Shown here piece after piece: positions 1 to 9,774 of a stretch of DNA of 64,000 bases. Each line of letters begins with the position of its first letter. Positions within the stretch are counted from its first letter, which is position 1. The stretch comes from Paenibacillus sp. SYP-B4298 (GTDB lineage Bacteria; Bacillota; Bacilli; Paenibacillales; Paenibacillaceae), in NCBI RefSeq assembly GCF_027627475.1, contig NZ_CP115484.1, positions 5,994,501 to 6,058,500 of the forward strand. Reading direction: 5' to 3'. The notes under the pieces were generated by a model. It worked only from the letters and a program-made list of their open reading frames with translations, was not told where the DNA came from and did no database searches. Position numbers and translations under genes: made by a program.

Positions 1-525
1 GCGATGGTCAGAGCTGACCTGGATGCTTCTGGACAGCAGCTCATCGCTTACGTGAAGTGTAAACATGGAGAAGCTTCGCTAGATACGATCCGTCAGCATG
101 TGACACAGCTTCCCTCCTACATGCAGCCTTCCTTCTACGTCGTGATGGATCTTTTTCCACTTACGGCGGGAGGAAAGATTAATCGCGAGCTTCTTCCCAA
201 ACCCGATATGCTCCATACAGTGAGTACAACTCCGGGAACACCTGCGAATGAAACCGAGCACATCTTATCCCGGATCTGGTGCCAGCTCCTTCTCCGGGGG
301 GAGGTGGGAAGGACAGATGATTTCTTCCAGATCGGTGGTCATTCCTTACTTGCCACCCAGATGGTTTCGCTAGCTCGCAAGGCGTTTTCCAAATATATAC
401 CGATTCAAGCGGTATTTGAAGCCCCGACGATCATCGAGCTGGCAAGGTATATTGATAGCATTGAAGTGGAAACCAGCGCGTCCCTTCCGAAGATAACCAG
501 GCTCCCCAGGGGGACGAAAACCTGA
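1..525 (+). CDS. NRPS, C-terminal fragment (end of A domain + T domain), 5' end outside window
   Basis: This is the last 174 codons of an NRPS gene that begins upstream of the window. It shows the C-terminal subdomain of an adenylation domain, including the A10 motif GGKINRELLP with the catalytic Lys, then a complete thiolation domain with DDFFQIGGHSLLATQ, where Ser carries the phosphopantetheine arm. The protein ends right after the T domain without TE or E domain, so its chain must pass to a C domain in another protein. The next gene starts 30 bp downstream on the same strand with a C domain, which makes it the natural acceptor. The substrate code lies outside the window and cannot be read. 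Confidence 0.93.
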   Translation, partial: AMVRADLDASGQQLIAYVKCKHGEASLDTIRQHVTQLPSYMQPSFYVVMDLFPLTAGGKINRELLPKPDMLHTVSTTPGTPANETEHILSRIWCQLLLRGEVGRTDDFFQIGGHSLLATQMVSLARKAFSKYIPIQAVFEAPTIIELARYIDSIEVETSASLPKITRLPRGTKT

Positions 526-555
526 AGCCCTCAGTAAAGAAAGGGGACGAATCAT

Positions 556-3500
556 TTGAGTACAACTATTAACAGCAGCCACTACTCGTTTCCGGCATCT
601 TTTGCCCAAAGACGGATATGGTTTGTACAGGAGACCCTGTCTGATCCCTCCGTGTATCATGTGCCGCTGCTGTTCAAGCTTTACGGATCTGTTCAGCTTG
701 CAATGCTGCAGCACGCCATCGACAAGCTGGTGGAGCGGCACGAATCCCTGCGCACGTATTTTGCGGTAGAAGGCCATGATATTGTCCAGGTCATTGTACC
801 CGAACTGGACAGTCCCATCAGCCATGTCCGTGTGTCGGAAGAAGCTGCCGTTCGCATCCAGGAACGCATCATGCAGGATATTCGAACTTCATTCTCATTG
901 GATCAGGCTCCGCTGTTCCGAATCGCACTGTACTCGTTGAATGAGCACGAACATTACTTCCTGATCAATATGCACCATATCATTACAGACGGTTGGTCCA
1001 GTTCCGTGTTCCTGCGGGAATTAAGCTTGATCTATTCTGCCGGGCTTCAAGGCAAGGAGGCTGCTTTGCCGGAATTGCCCATTCAGGTGGCAGATTTCTC
1101 CCAATGGCAAAGAGACAGCCTGCAAGGCGAGGAGCTGGAGAGGCAGATGCTCTTTTGGGAGAGACATCTGGAGGGGGAGCTGCCTGTCCTGGATTTGCCT
1201 GTTGATCCGTTGAGGCCGCCAGTGATCGACAATATAGGCGAGTCCTTCGCATTTCACATTCCATTGGAGCTCTCGGAACGATTTGCCCGCCTGTGCGGCC
1301 AGAGCTCGACGACATTATATATTGGGTTGCTAGCGATCTATCAGTTGCTGCTGGCTCGATATTCGGGTCAAGACGATATTATCATCGGTACGCCGGTTGC
1401 TAATCGACATTATAGCGAACTGGAGCATGTGATCGGAATGTTCGTCAATACGATGGCATTGCGCACACGTCTTCAGCACAATCCAACGTTTCGGGAGATG
1501 CTGCAGCAGCTCCGAGCCAGCGCACTCCAGGCCTACGAGCATCAGGACGTCCCCTTCGATATGCTCGTTGAACGGCTCGCCCCGGAGCGGAATCTGGGAC
1601 AAACCCCTATCTTTCAGGCCATGTTTTCGTTTCAGAATCATCCGAAGCTGGAGCTGGAGCTGCCTTACATCGACATTCAGCCTGTCGAGCTTGAGCTGGG
1701 TACGGCCAAGTTTGAGCTGTACCTGGATATTGCCCAGACGCAGGATGGCCTGTATGGCATATTTGAATATCAAAAGCAACTATACAGTCGCGAGCTGATC
1801 GAAAAGCTGTCTGCGCACTTCGTGAGCCTTATGGAGAGTGTTCTGAAGGATATAGAGCAGCGAGTGTGGCACATTCCTTTTATCAGCGGGCAAGAAATGC
1901 AATGGAACATAGAGCCGCCGCACCATCCAGAGCCAATCGAGGCTCTGAAGCAGCAATGGGCGTGCTCCCATCATCCTTTTGAACATTTCGCTTTGACCAG
2001 CCCGGATGCAATTGCCGTTCGCTGCAGCGATGAAGAGTTGACATACGCTGAACTCAATCGACGGGCTAATCGGATTGCATGGCGTTTGCGTGAGAAGGGG
2101 ATGGGCCCCGATACGTCCATAGGGCTGTGGCTCGCTCCCTCCGTCGACTTCATCACGGTCATGTTAGCCATATGGAAGGCAGGGGGCTGCTGCGTTGCAT
2201 TGAATCGCAATCACCCTGCACCATGGAACGCCTCGCTGATACAAAAAGCGAAAGTGTCGTGCATCGTGACGAACGAAGATAACCTGCGCCATGTTCCTCA
2301 GGGGGACATCGAGGTGCTCTGCATCGAGCGGCTGGATGTAGGCACAGCTCCTGCTGTCAATCCCGAGGTGACGATACGTGCCCATCACGGGGCATGTTTA
2401 CTCCGAGCATCGGACGAAGCCTGTCGTTTTCAGATGGTTACTGTGCCCCATTACAGACTTTTGCAGCTATGCGAATCAGCAGGCCAAATGTTTGGATTTG
2501 ATCACAATGACGCGTGGGCATGGCAGCATGCCGTGGACAGCGAGCTGGCTCTATGGGAAATAGGCGGAGCCCTGTTCTATGGAGGAACCGTCGTCATCGT
2601 ACCTGACTGGATCACGGATCAGCCCAAATATATGCATGAGCTTCTCCTCAAGGAGAAGGTCACGCGGCTTACATTGACCCAGGCAGCCTTCACGGCCTGG
2701 ATCAGGCTGGATGGGGCAGAAGCACAAGGCAAGCTGGGACTTCGTACTATTTTTATTAAAGGAAGAACGGTGTCCGTCCCCCCGATGGACGAATGGTTGG
2801 CTCGTCACACCAGGCAGCATCCGCAGCTCATTCAACTAAACAGTCTGAGCGATGTGGGAGGAGCATTCAGCTATCGTGTTATTCCGAGCAGCGGCAATGC
2901 ATACGGAAGAGCCGACAGAAGCATCGGGGCTCCACTGGCGGGACAGACCCTGTATATCCTTGATGCCAGCGGTCAGATCATGCCTACGGGTGTGGCAGGG
3001 ATCATGCATGTAAGCGAACAAGATTCTGACAATGCAAGAGCGTATCATGACAGGCAGGGCGATGAGCGCTGGACGTATCGCTCGCTCGATGGCGGAGCCG
3101 GCGAATGGCTGTACCGCACGGACGACATCTGCCGTTACTTGCCCAATGGAGCATTGGAACGGCTGCGCTGCCTGGGGAATCAGGTGGAACGGGGCGAGTA
3201 TATCGTCCAGTTGGAGGAGGTACGAGCAGCCTGTCTTCAACAATCGGCTATCCAGGAAGCGGCGATTCAGGTATGGAGGGACGAGCATGGCATTGCCTAT
3301 ATGACGGCTTACCTGGTAGCTGTGGCGGGGCGGACGGTTCCTGTACAACAGGTTCAGCATGCTATGCGGGATCAGTTGCCTGAATACATGATTCCAGAGA
3401 CGATGCTTTGGGTGGATCAGCTCCCTCGTCTGGCTAGCGGCGACATGGATTATGGACGTCTTCAGCGTCATAAGGATCATGCGGCCAGGCAGTCCGCGTA

Positions 3501-6500
3501 TGTAGCACCGGCTAACCGGATAGAGGAGGAGCTCGCTAGAATTTGGGAAGCTGTACTCGAAGCTCCTAGAATTGGTGTCGAGGATAATTACTTTGTATGC
3601 GGTGGAGATTCCATTCGTATGCTGTCGATCATAGCTTTGGCCAAGGAATCCGATCTGTTTTTCGGTATTATGGACCTGGTATCCCATCAAACGATCCGCC
3701 AGCTTGCCCCGCATGTTCGGACGAGCCAGGAGGCTGTCAAGGTGAGGGACGAGAAATTTGATCTGGTGCCTGAAGAGGATCGTGCCCGTCTGCCGGGAGG
3801 TATAGAGGACGCTTATCCGCTTGCCCAGCTCCAGAGGGGCATGCTGTTTCAGAGCGAGCTGCACCCGGAATCCAGACTGTATCATGACCTTCTGCAGTAT
3901 TCGATACGGGGGCCCTTCCGTAAGGAAGCATGGGATGCAGCCTTTAACGTATTACTCGACCGTCATCCGATGTTGCGTACATCGTTTGATTTGTCGAATT
4001 ACAGCCTTCCGCTGCAAATCGTGCACACCGCTGGGCAGGTGTCGATCCACTATGTCGATTTAACCGCTATACAGCCCGAGGTGCAGCCACACTACCTTCA
4101 GGAATGGGTAGATCGTGTTATGAACACGCCTTTTGACTGGAGTCAATCGCTGCTGCGCATCCATATTCTGCAACGCGCGGATGACTGGATTCAACTGATG
4201 CTGTCGTTTCATCATTCGCTGCTGGACGGCTGGAGCGTGCAGCTATTCATGGCAGAGCTATTCGAAACCGTCGATCGCTTGCTTCAAGATCAGACATTGA
4301 AGCAAGCTGCGCCCTTGCAATCGACGTTCAAGCAATATATCAGAGAAGAGCTGAATGCACTGCAGTCCCCGGAGCACAAGGCATACTGGCAGCAGCAACT
4401 GCACGGATTCTCCCGAACCAGGCTTCCTCAGTGGGAGCAGACCTCTGCACCTGCTCCGAATATGCACCTTGAGGAGGTAGAGATATCCCTGGCTCTATCG
4501 CGCGGGGTGCAGGCGCTGTCGAAGAGGACGCTAATTCCAATCAAGAGCTGGCTGCTGGCCGTTCATATGCACATCTTAAAATTGCTGACCAATCAGCGGG
4601 ACATCACGACGGGGGTACTGTTCCATGGTCGGCTCGAACAGATGGACGGCGACCGTGCGCTAGGTTTATTTCTCAACACCCTTCCCTTCCGTATGCAGCT
4701 CGGCAGATGGAGCTGGAATGCGCTAGCGGAGCAAGCGTGGGAAACGGAAAAGCAAATGCTCCAGTATCATAGGTATCCAATGGCCCAAATTCAGCAGGAT
4801 GCCGGAGGCGACAAGCTATTCGAGACGTTCTTTAACTTCACGCATTTCTATGTATCCGAACAGAAGCTGGATTCGTATGCAAAGCTGCAGATTGTTGAGG
4901 AGCCAGGGCACGCGGACAACAGCTTTCCGTTTGGAGCCGAGTTTTCGCTGGATGGAAAGACCGGTGAATTAAGGCTGGCGCTTCGGTGGGATCAATCGCA
5001 GTTCAGCAGCGAGCAGATGAGACGGGTTGCCGGATATTATCAAAGGGCGTTGCATGCGATCGTCCACCGTACAGATGAAGTCGCCGATGATGACTGCCTG
5101 TTATCCACCGAGGAGCTTCAGGAGCTGGAACGCTGGAATCAAACGTCCTGCGATTTTCCGCGGGTGCATCTCCTGCACAGACTGTTCGAGGAGCAGGTGG
5201 AGAGTACGCCTGACCAACTGGCTCTGGCGTATCGGGATCGGCGGTTAAGCTACCGAGATTGCAATGAGCAATCGAATCAGTTGGCCCATTATATGCTTAA
5301 GTATGGACTTGGGCCGGACGTGAAGGTAGGCGTATGTCTGGAGAGATCCATCGAGTTGGTGACCGGCCTGATGGGCATCTTGAAGGCGGGCGCAGCTTAC
5401 GTCCCGATTTCACCCCATCTTCCAGCACAGCTTGTGCATGAGCTCGTGCAGGATGCCGAGCCGGGGCTGATCGTGACAAGTGAGAACTGGGCTTCGCTCT
5501 TCGCAGGATACGAGGGAACCGTTCTATACATGGAGCGGATTCGAGACGAATTGGCGCTCGAGCCTGTCACGAACCCGGATGTCCCATGCCAGCCGGGACA
5601 CCTTGCCTATATGATCTATACTTCGGGCTCCACTGGGAAACCCAAGGGTGTCCTCATCGAGCATAGGGCGATTGCCAACCGCCTGCTCTGGATGCAGCGC
5701 GAATATCGCTTGACCGCAATGGATCGGGTGCTCCAAAAAACGCCGTTTACATTCGATGTCTCGGTGTGGGAATTTTTCTGGCCGTTGATGACTGGGGCCG
5801 GACTGGTCATGGCGGAGCCCGAAGGACACAAAGACCCGGAATATCTCATCAAGGTAATTCAGGAAGAACGGATTACAACGATTCATTTTGTGCCTTCGAT
5901 GCTTCATGCATTTTTATCTCAGCCGGGAGTCGGACAATGCACGACACTGACCAGGGTCATTTGCAGCGGAGAAGCGTTGCCGCCTGTGCTAACGCGATTA
6001 TTTTTCGACAAGCTCTCTTGTGAATTGCACAATCTGTACGGACCAACGGAGGCTGCAATTGATGTAACCAGTTGGCCATGCATAAAGGAGGAGATTAGCG
6101 TACCGATCGGTTATCCGATCGCTAATGTCTACATGCGGATACTCGATGAACAGAGGAGGCCGCTGCCAGTTGGTGTAGCTGGCGAGCTGTACATTGGAGG
6201 CCTATGCCTTGCCCGCGGCTATCATAACCGACCGGAGCTGGATGCGGAGAGGTTTATACCTGATTCGTTTAGTCACGACCCGAATGCACGCTTGTACAAA
6301 ACAGGCGATGAGGCCAGGTATCTTCCGAGCGGCGCCATCGAATACATAGGGCGCCTGGATCAGCAAGTGAAAATACGTGGTCATCGCATCGAGATTGGCG
6401 AGGTCGAAGCTAGGCTTTCAGAGCATCCTTTAATTGGGGAGTGTGCGGTGTATGCAGCCAAGGACAGCAATCCGCATCTGCAGCTTGTGGCGTGTATCGT

Positions 6501-7695
6501 CAAAGTAAAACCGGACGATCCGCTGACCTTGCAGGAACTGTTCAATTTCTCCAAAACGCGCATGCCAGAATATATGATCCCTGCCCGCTGGGTGTTCATG
6601 GATGAGATGCCATTAACGACGAGCGGGAAGATCGATCGGAAGGCTCTCCAGCAGCTCGATATGAACCACATGGAAGGGCGAGCTGACGCATACCAGCCGC
6701 CATGCAATCCGCGCGAGCGCCTGTTGGCGAGCATCTGGGAGCAGGTTCTTCACGTCACTGCCCCTAGTGTCAAGGATTCGTTCTTTCATCTGGGTGGCAA
6801 TTCATTGCTCGCTATTCAACTGATGGCCAGAGTGGAGCAGGAGTTTGCCCGAAAGATGCCGTTATCGCGTATTTTGGAGCACGATACGATCGAACGATTG
6901 GCAAGGCTGCTGAGTGATGACCCGGATGAGGAGCCCTTATCATCTTCGCTTGTCGCCTTGAACGCTTCGGGCGGCAGGGAACCGCTGTTCTGTATTCATC
7001 CTGTAGGCGGAAGTGTCGTATGCTACACCGCCTTGCCGCAGGCGCTTGGAGAGGACTGGCCTGTCTATGCTATTCAGGATGAGCGGATGAACGACAGGCG
7101 GGAGCCCCCCTTCTCATCGATCACCGAGCTGGCTCGCCAGTACATCGCGGAGATCAGACATGTACAGCCGAAGGGACCGTATTTCTTATTAGGCTGGTCG
7201 TTTGGCGGTATTGTGGCGCATGAGATGGCGTGCCAGCTAGAGCAGGCAGGAGAGACGATCGGGATACTGGCATTGCTGGATGCCAGACTGAGAATGCAGG
7301 ACGGCGGGGAGCAGGAGATTCGAGAGGAGGAATGGAAGGAGCACTTTCTACAGGACTTTACAAGCGTGCGCGAGCTAGGAGGGGACTCGGGAGCATCGGG
7401 AACCGGCTCGAGTCGGGAGGATGAGCTTCTTCAGCACTTGTATACTCTGTTCAAATCCAATTGGCGAGCGATGCGCGAGCATGTTCCCCAGTGGTTTGGC
7501 GGGACGGTAACGTGGTTTAGGGCCCAAGAGGAGGAAGGAGGGCTAAATGGGGAGAGAAGCTGGAACGACTATGCCAGGCAGGTCGATAGCATCATGCTGG
7601 ACGGTGACCACTACTCCATGATGAACGCTCTGAATGTCGGACGGGTGGCAGCCTATCTGAAATCTATTAATCATGAAGTGAAGGAGTCGGTCTAA
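556..7695 (+). CDS. Terminal NRPS, C-A*-T-C-A(Ser)-T-TE, first A domain degenerate
   Basis: A 2379-aa two-module NRPS that ends the assembly line. The TTG start at 556 follows AAAGGGG. Domains by rough residue: C1 10-440 (HHIITDG at about 140), A1 470-970, T1 985-1055 (CGGDS), C2 1083-1500 (HHSLLDG), A2 1536-2035, T2 2050-2120 (LGGNS), TE 2135-2375 (GWSFGG, DGDHYS). A1 has lost A3 (no TSGSTGxPKG), A5 (NSLSDVG in place of NxYGPTE), the Gly of A7 (YRTDD) and the A10 Lys (ASGDMD), so it should not make aminoacyl-AMP. T1 keeps its Ser. A2 is intact, and its hand-aligned code D-V-W-H-I-S-L-I-D-K is almost the serine signature. The module with dead A1 needs loading in trans, probably by the next three genes. 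TE releases the product, but linear versus cyclic cannot be told. Confidence 0.93.
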   Translation: MSTTINSSHYSFPASFAQRRIWFVQETLSDPSVYHVPLLFKLYGSVQLAMLQHAIDKLVERHESLRTYFAVEGHDIVQVIVPELDSPISHVRVSEEAAVRIQERIMQDIRTSFSLDQAPLFRIALYSLNEHEHYFLINMHHIITDGWSSSVFLRELSLIYSAGLQGKEAALPELPIQVADFSQWQRDSLQGEELERQMLFWERHLEGELPVLDLPVDPLRPPVIDNIGESFAFHIPLELSERFARLCGQSSTTLYIGLLAIYQLLLARYSGQDDIIIGTPVANRHYSELEHVIGMFVNTMALRTRLQHNPTFREMLQQLRASALQAYEHQDVPFDMLVERLAPERNLGQTPIFQAMFSFQNHPKLELELPYIDIQPVELELGTAKFELYLDIAQTQDGLYGIFEYQKQLYSRELIEKLSAHFVSLMESVLKDIEQRVWHIPFISGQEMQWNIEPPHHPEPIEALKQQWACSHHPFEHFALTSPDAIAVRCSDEELTYAELNRRANRIAWRLREKGMGPDTSIGLWLAPSVDFITVMLAIWKAGGCCVALNRNHPAPWNASLIQKAKVSCIVTNEDNLRHVPQGDIEVLCIERLDVGTAPAVNPEVTIRAHHGACLLRASDEACRFQMVTVPHYRLLQLCESAGQMFGFDHNDAWAWQHAVDSELALWEIGGALFYGGTVVIVPDWITDQPKYMHELLLKEKVTRLTLTQAAFTAWIRLDGAEAQGKLGLRTIFIKGRTVSVPPMDEWLARHTRQHPQLIQLNSLSDVGGAFSYRVIPSSGNAYGRADRSIGAPLAGQTLYILDASGQIMPTGVAGIMHVSEQDSDNARAYHDRQGDERWTYRSLDGGAGEWLYRTDDICRYLPNGALERLRCLGNQVERGEYIVQLEEVRAACLQQSAIQEAAIQVWRDEHGIAYMTAYLVAVAGRTVPVQQVQHAMRDQLPEYMIPETMLWVDQLPRLASGDMDYGRLQRHKDHAARQSAYVAPANRIEEELARIWEAVLEAPRIGVEDNYFVCGGDSIRMLSIIALAKESDLFFGIMDLVSHQTIRQLAPHVRTSQEAVKVRDEKFDLVPEEDRARLPGGIEDAYPLAQLQRGMLFQSELHPESRLYHDLLQYSIRGPFRKEAWDAAFNVLLDRHPMLRTSFDLSNYSLPLQIVHTAGQVSIHYVDLTAIQPEVQPHYLQEWVDRVMNTPFDWSQSLLRIHILQRADDWIQLMLSFHHSLLDGWSVQLFMAELFETVDRLLQDQTLKQAAPLQSTFKQYIREELNALQSPEHKAYWQQQLHGFSRTRLPQWEQTSAPAPNMHLEEVEISLALSRGVQALSKRTLIPIKSWLLAVHMHILKLLTNQRDITTGVLFHGRLEQMDGDRALGLFLNTLPFRMQLGRWSWNALAEQAWETEKQMLQYHRYPMAQIQQDAGGDKLFETFFNFTHFYVSEQKLDSYAKLQIVEEPGHADNSFPFGAEFSLDGKTGELRLALRWDQSQFSSEQMRRVAGYYQRALHAIVHRTDEVADDDCLLSTEELQELERWNQTSCDFPRVHLLHRLFEEQVESTPDQLALAYRDRRLSYRDCNEQSNQLAHYMLKYGLGPDVKVGVCLERSIELVTGLMGILKAGAAYVPISPHLPAQLVHELVQDAEPGLIVTSENWASLFAGYEGTVLYMERIRDELALEPVTNPDVPCQPGHLAYMIYTSGSTGKPKGVLIEHRAIANRLLWMQREYRLTAMDRVLQKTPFTFDVSVWEFFWPLMTGAGLVMAEPEGHKDPEYLIKVIQEERITTIHFVPSMLHAFLSQPGVGQCTTLTRVICSGEALPPVLTRLFFDKLSCELHNLYGPTEAAIDVTSWPCIKEEISVPIGYPIANVYMRILDEQRRPLPVGVAGELYIGGLCLARGYHNRPELDAERFIPDSFSHDPNARLYKTGDEARYLPSGAIEYIGRLDQQVKIRGHRIEIGEVEARLSEHPLIGECAVYAAKDSNPHLQLVACIVKVKPDDPLTLQELFNFSKTRMPEYMIPARWVFMDEMPLTTSGKIDRKALQQLDMNHMEGRADAYQPPCNPRERLLASIWEQVLHVTAPSVKDSFFHLGGNSLLAIQLMARVEQEFARKMPLSRILEHDTIERLARLLSDDPDEEPLSSSLVALNASGGREPLFCIHPVGGSVVCYTALPQALGEDWPVYAIQDERMNDRREPPFSSITELARQYIAEIRHVQPKGPYFLLGWSFGGIVAHEMACQLEQAGETIGILALLDARLRMQDGGEQEIREEEWKEHFLQDFTSVRELGGDSGASGTGSSREDELLQHLYTLFKSNWRAMREHVPQWFGGTVTWFRAQEEEGGLNGERSWNDYARQVDSIMLDGDHYSMMNALNVGRVAAYLKSINHEVKESV

Positions 7696-9758
7696 TGCTA
7701 GACCCATTACGATATAAGACGGTTAAAAATAGCGAAGGACACTATTCTGTCTGGCCCGCGGAAAAACCCAACGCCTTCGGATGGGAGAGTGCGGGTATTG
7801 AGGGAACGCTTGAGGAATGCCTGAAGGAGATTGCGGCCGTCTGGAAGGACGTGAGGGCAATGGGGAAGCGCAGTTCCGTCTCTGCTGCGGAGCCGGCGCC
7901 TACGTCCAACATCCCGGCGAGCCTGGAACCGTGGGCGCATGACCGATCCTGGAATGGGAGCGTCGTTCCTGTGCATCCTCCCGCCTGCATCCACCATCTG
8001 TTCGAACGCCATGCAAGGCTACATCCCGATCGCGTTGCCCTTACCTATGATTCGCAGCATATGACATACCGTGAGCTGGATGAAGCAGCCGAGGCGCTTG
8101 CGAACAGGCTCGCGCAGCTTCAGGTAGCTCCTGACAGCGTGGTTACGGTTCTGGTCGAGCGTTCTTTGGAGCTTGTCATATCGCTGCTGGCGATTCTGAA
8201 GGCTGGAGGATGCTACCTGTCATTGGAGACGACGGTTCCGCAGGCACGGCTGGATTTCATTCTGGAGGATGCTTCACCGTGTCTCGTCATCACACAACGC
8301 TGCTTCAGCGAGCGCTTCGAGAATCATTCGCTCCCTGTGCTGCTGCTCGATGAAGACAAACAGACTTTTGCGGCGGCTCCTCAGCGGAGGCGGGTAGAGG
8401 CGATGCCGGAGAACTTGATATATATCAGCTACACCTCAGGCTCGACAGGTACGCCGAAGGGCGTATGTGTACCGCATCGGGCGGTTGCTCGTCTGGTTGA
8501 TAATACCAAGGACTTCTCGTTTACGCCGGAGGATGTATTTTTGCTCATTTCACCGGTTGCCTTTGACGCCTCGACGCTCGAGATCTGGGCGCCTCTTACG
8601 AATGGCGGTCGGTTAGTCATCTATAATTGCGGGACGCTTCGTCCAGATACACTGTCTGAGACCATCCAGTCGGAAGGGATAACGACGGTATGGCTCACGG
8701 CAGGGCTATTTCAATTGATGGTGAACTCCTATCTGGATGCATTTAAGGGGGTTAAGCATGTGTTGGCAGGTGGCGATATTATATCCCCTGCACATCTTGA
8801 GCGCCTGCTCACCGTTCATCCCCATCTGACATTCACTAACGGATACGGCCCGACCGAAAATACGACGTTTTCGACCTGCTGGACGACCACGACGATGACC
8901 ACTCATCCTACTGTTCCGATCGGTTCGCCCATCAACGGAACGTGGGCGATGATCTGCGATGGCGATCACAATCCGGTGCTCCCGGGGCAGGAGGGAGAAC
9001 TGTACGTTGCGGGAGCGGGGTTGGCCAGAGGTTACCTCAACAACCCGACAGAAACCGCAAGCCGATTCGTGCCGAACCCATGGAGCGACACGCCCGGCGC
9101 GCGGATGTTTAGGACGGGAGACCTTGTTCGCTGGCTGGAAGACGGAAGGATGGAGTTTATCGGTCGTTCCGACAGGCAGATTAAAATTCAAGGCTATCGG
9201 GTAGAGCCGGATGAGATTGAAGCCGTGATTGTCAAGCATGCGGACATTCAGACTGCCGTTGTTACGACCCAGGAGGACAGCTTCGGCAATAAACGTCTGC
9301 TTGCCTATGTCATAACCACAGGCTCCGTGGATGAGGAGCAGGAGACGGTTGCGCGCTTGCATGCCGAGCTGCTGCGACACTTGCCCCCTTACATGGTTCC
9401 ATGGGCCATCATGCCCTTGCAGGAGATGCCATTGACGCCCAATGGGAAGGTGGATCGGAAGCAATTGCCTGCGGCGACCCGTGCGCCTCGCAGATTGGGA
9501 ACTCCTTTTACTGCACCGCGTAATGCGATGGAATCGAAAATTTGCGCATTGTGGGGGGAGAAATTGGCGATCGAGCCCATCGGCATCCATGACAACTTCT
9601 TCTCGCTTGGCGGCGACTCCCTTATTTTGTCTGAGTTGATCGTGACCATGGAGGATGTGACTGAAACGGTTATATCGGCCCGCTCCATTTATCTGAAGCC
9701 TACGGTGGCGGAAATTGCGGCAATGATCGAGGAAAGCAGACAAATTGTACAAGGTTAA
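7695..9758 (+). CDS. MbtH-A-T fusion protein, predicted valine-activating carrier
   Basis: A 687-aa stand-alone loading protein. Residues 1-55 form an MbtH-like domain (GHYSVWPAEKPNAFGW, then LKEIAAVWKDVR), normally a separate activator of A domains. An A domain follows (about 95-590: YTSGSTGTPKG, NGYGPTE, FRTGD, NGKVDR), then a T domain (FFSLGGDSLILSE). The hand-aligned ten-residue code is D-A-L-W-L-G-G-T-F-K, a classic Val signature. The start overlaps the stop of the preceding NRPS (TAATG) after GAAGGAG, implying translational coupling. There is no C or TE domain, so it cannot extend a chain alone. NikP1 of nikkomycin biosynthesis has the same MbtH-A-T layout and presents His to a P450; the P450 following here suggests the same logic with Val. 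Confidence 0.93.
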   Translation: MLDPLRYKTVKNSEGHYSVWPAEKPNAFGWESAGIEGTLEECLKEIAAVWKDVRAMGKRSSVSAAEPAPTSNIPASLEPWAHDRSWNGSVVPVHPPACIHHLFERHARLHPDRVALTYDSQHMTYRELDEAAEALANRLAQLQVAPDSVVTVLVERSLELVISLLAILKAGGCYLSLETTVPQARLDFILEDASPCLVITQRCFSERFENHSLPVLLLDEDKQTFAAAPQRRRVEAMPENLIYISYTSGSTGTPKGVCVPHRAVARLVDNTKDFSFTPEDVFLLISPVAFDASTLEIWAPLTNGGRLVIYNCGTLRPDTLSETIQSEGITTVWLTAGLFQLMVNSYLDAFKGVKHVLAGGDIISPAHLERLLTVHPHLTFTNGYGPTENTTFSTCWTTTTMTTHPTVPIGSPINGTWAMICDGDHNPVLPGQEGELYVAGAGLARGYLNNPTETASRFVPNPWSDTPGARMFRTGDLVRWLEDGRMEFIGRSDRQIKIQGYRVEPDEIEAVIVKHADIQTAVVTTQEDSFGNKRLLAYVITTGSVDEEQETVARLHAELLRHLPPYMVPWAIMPLQEMPLTPNGKVDRKQLPAATRAPRRLGTPFTAPRNAMESKICALWGEKLAIEPIGIHDNFFSLGGDSLILSELIVTMEDVTETVISARSIYLKPTVAEIAAMIEESRQIVQG

Positions 9759-9774
9759 CTTAAGGAGGAGACAA

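Noticed and set aside
2836-3885. A 349-codon minus-strand open frame
   Set aside because: Antisense to the NRPS gene, which is continuous here; the translation has no family features.
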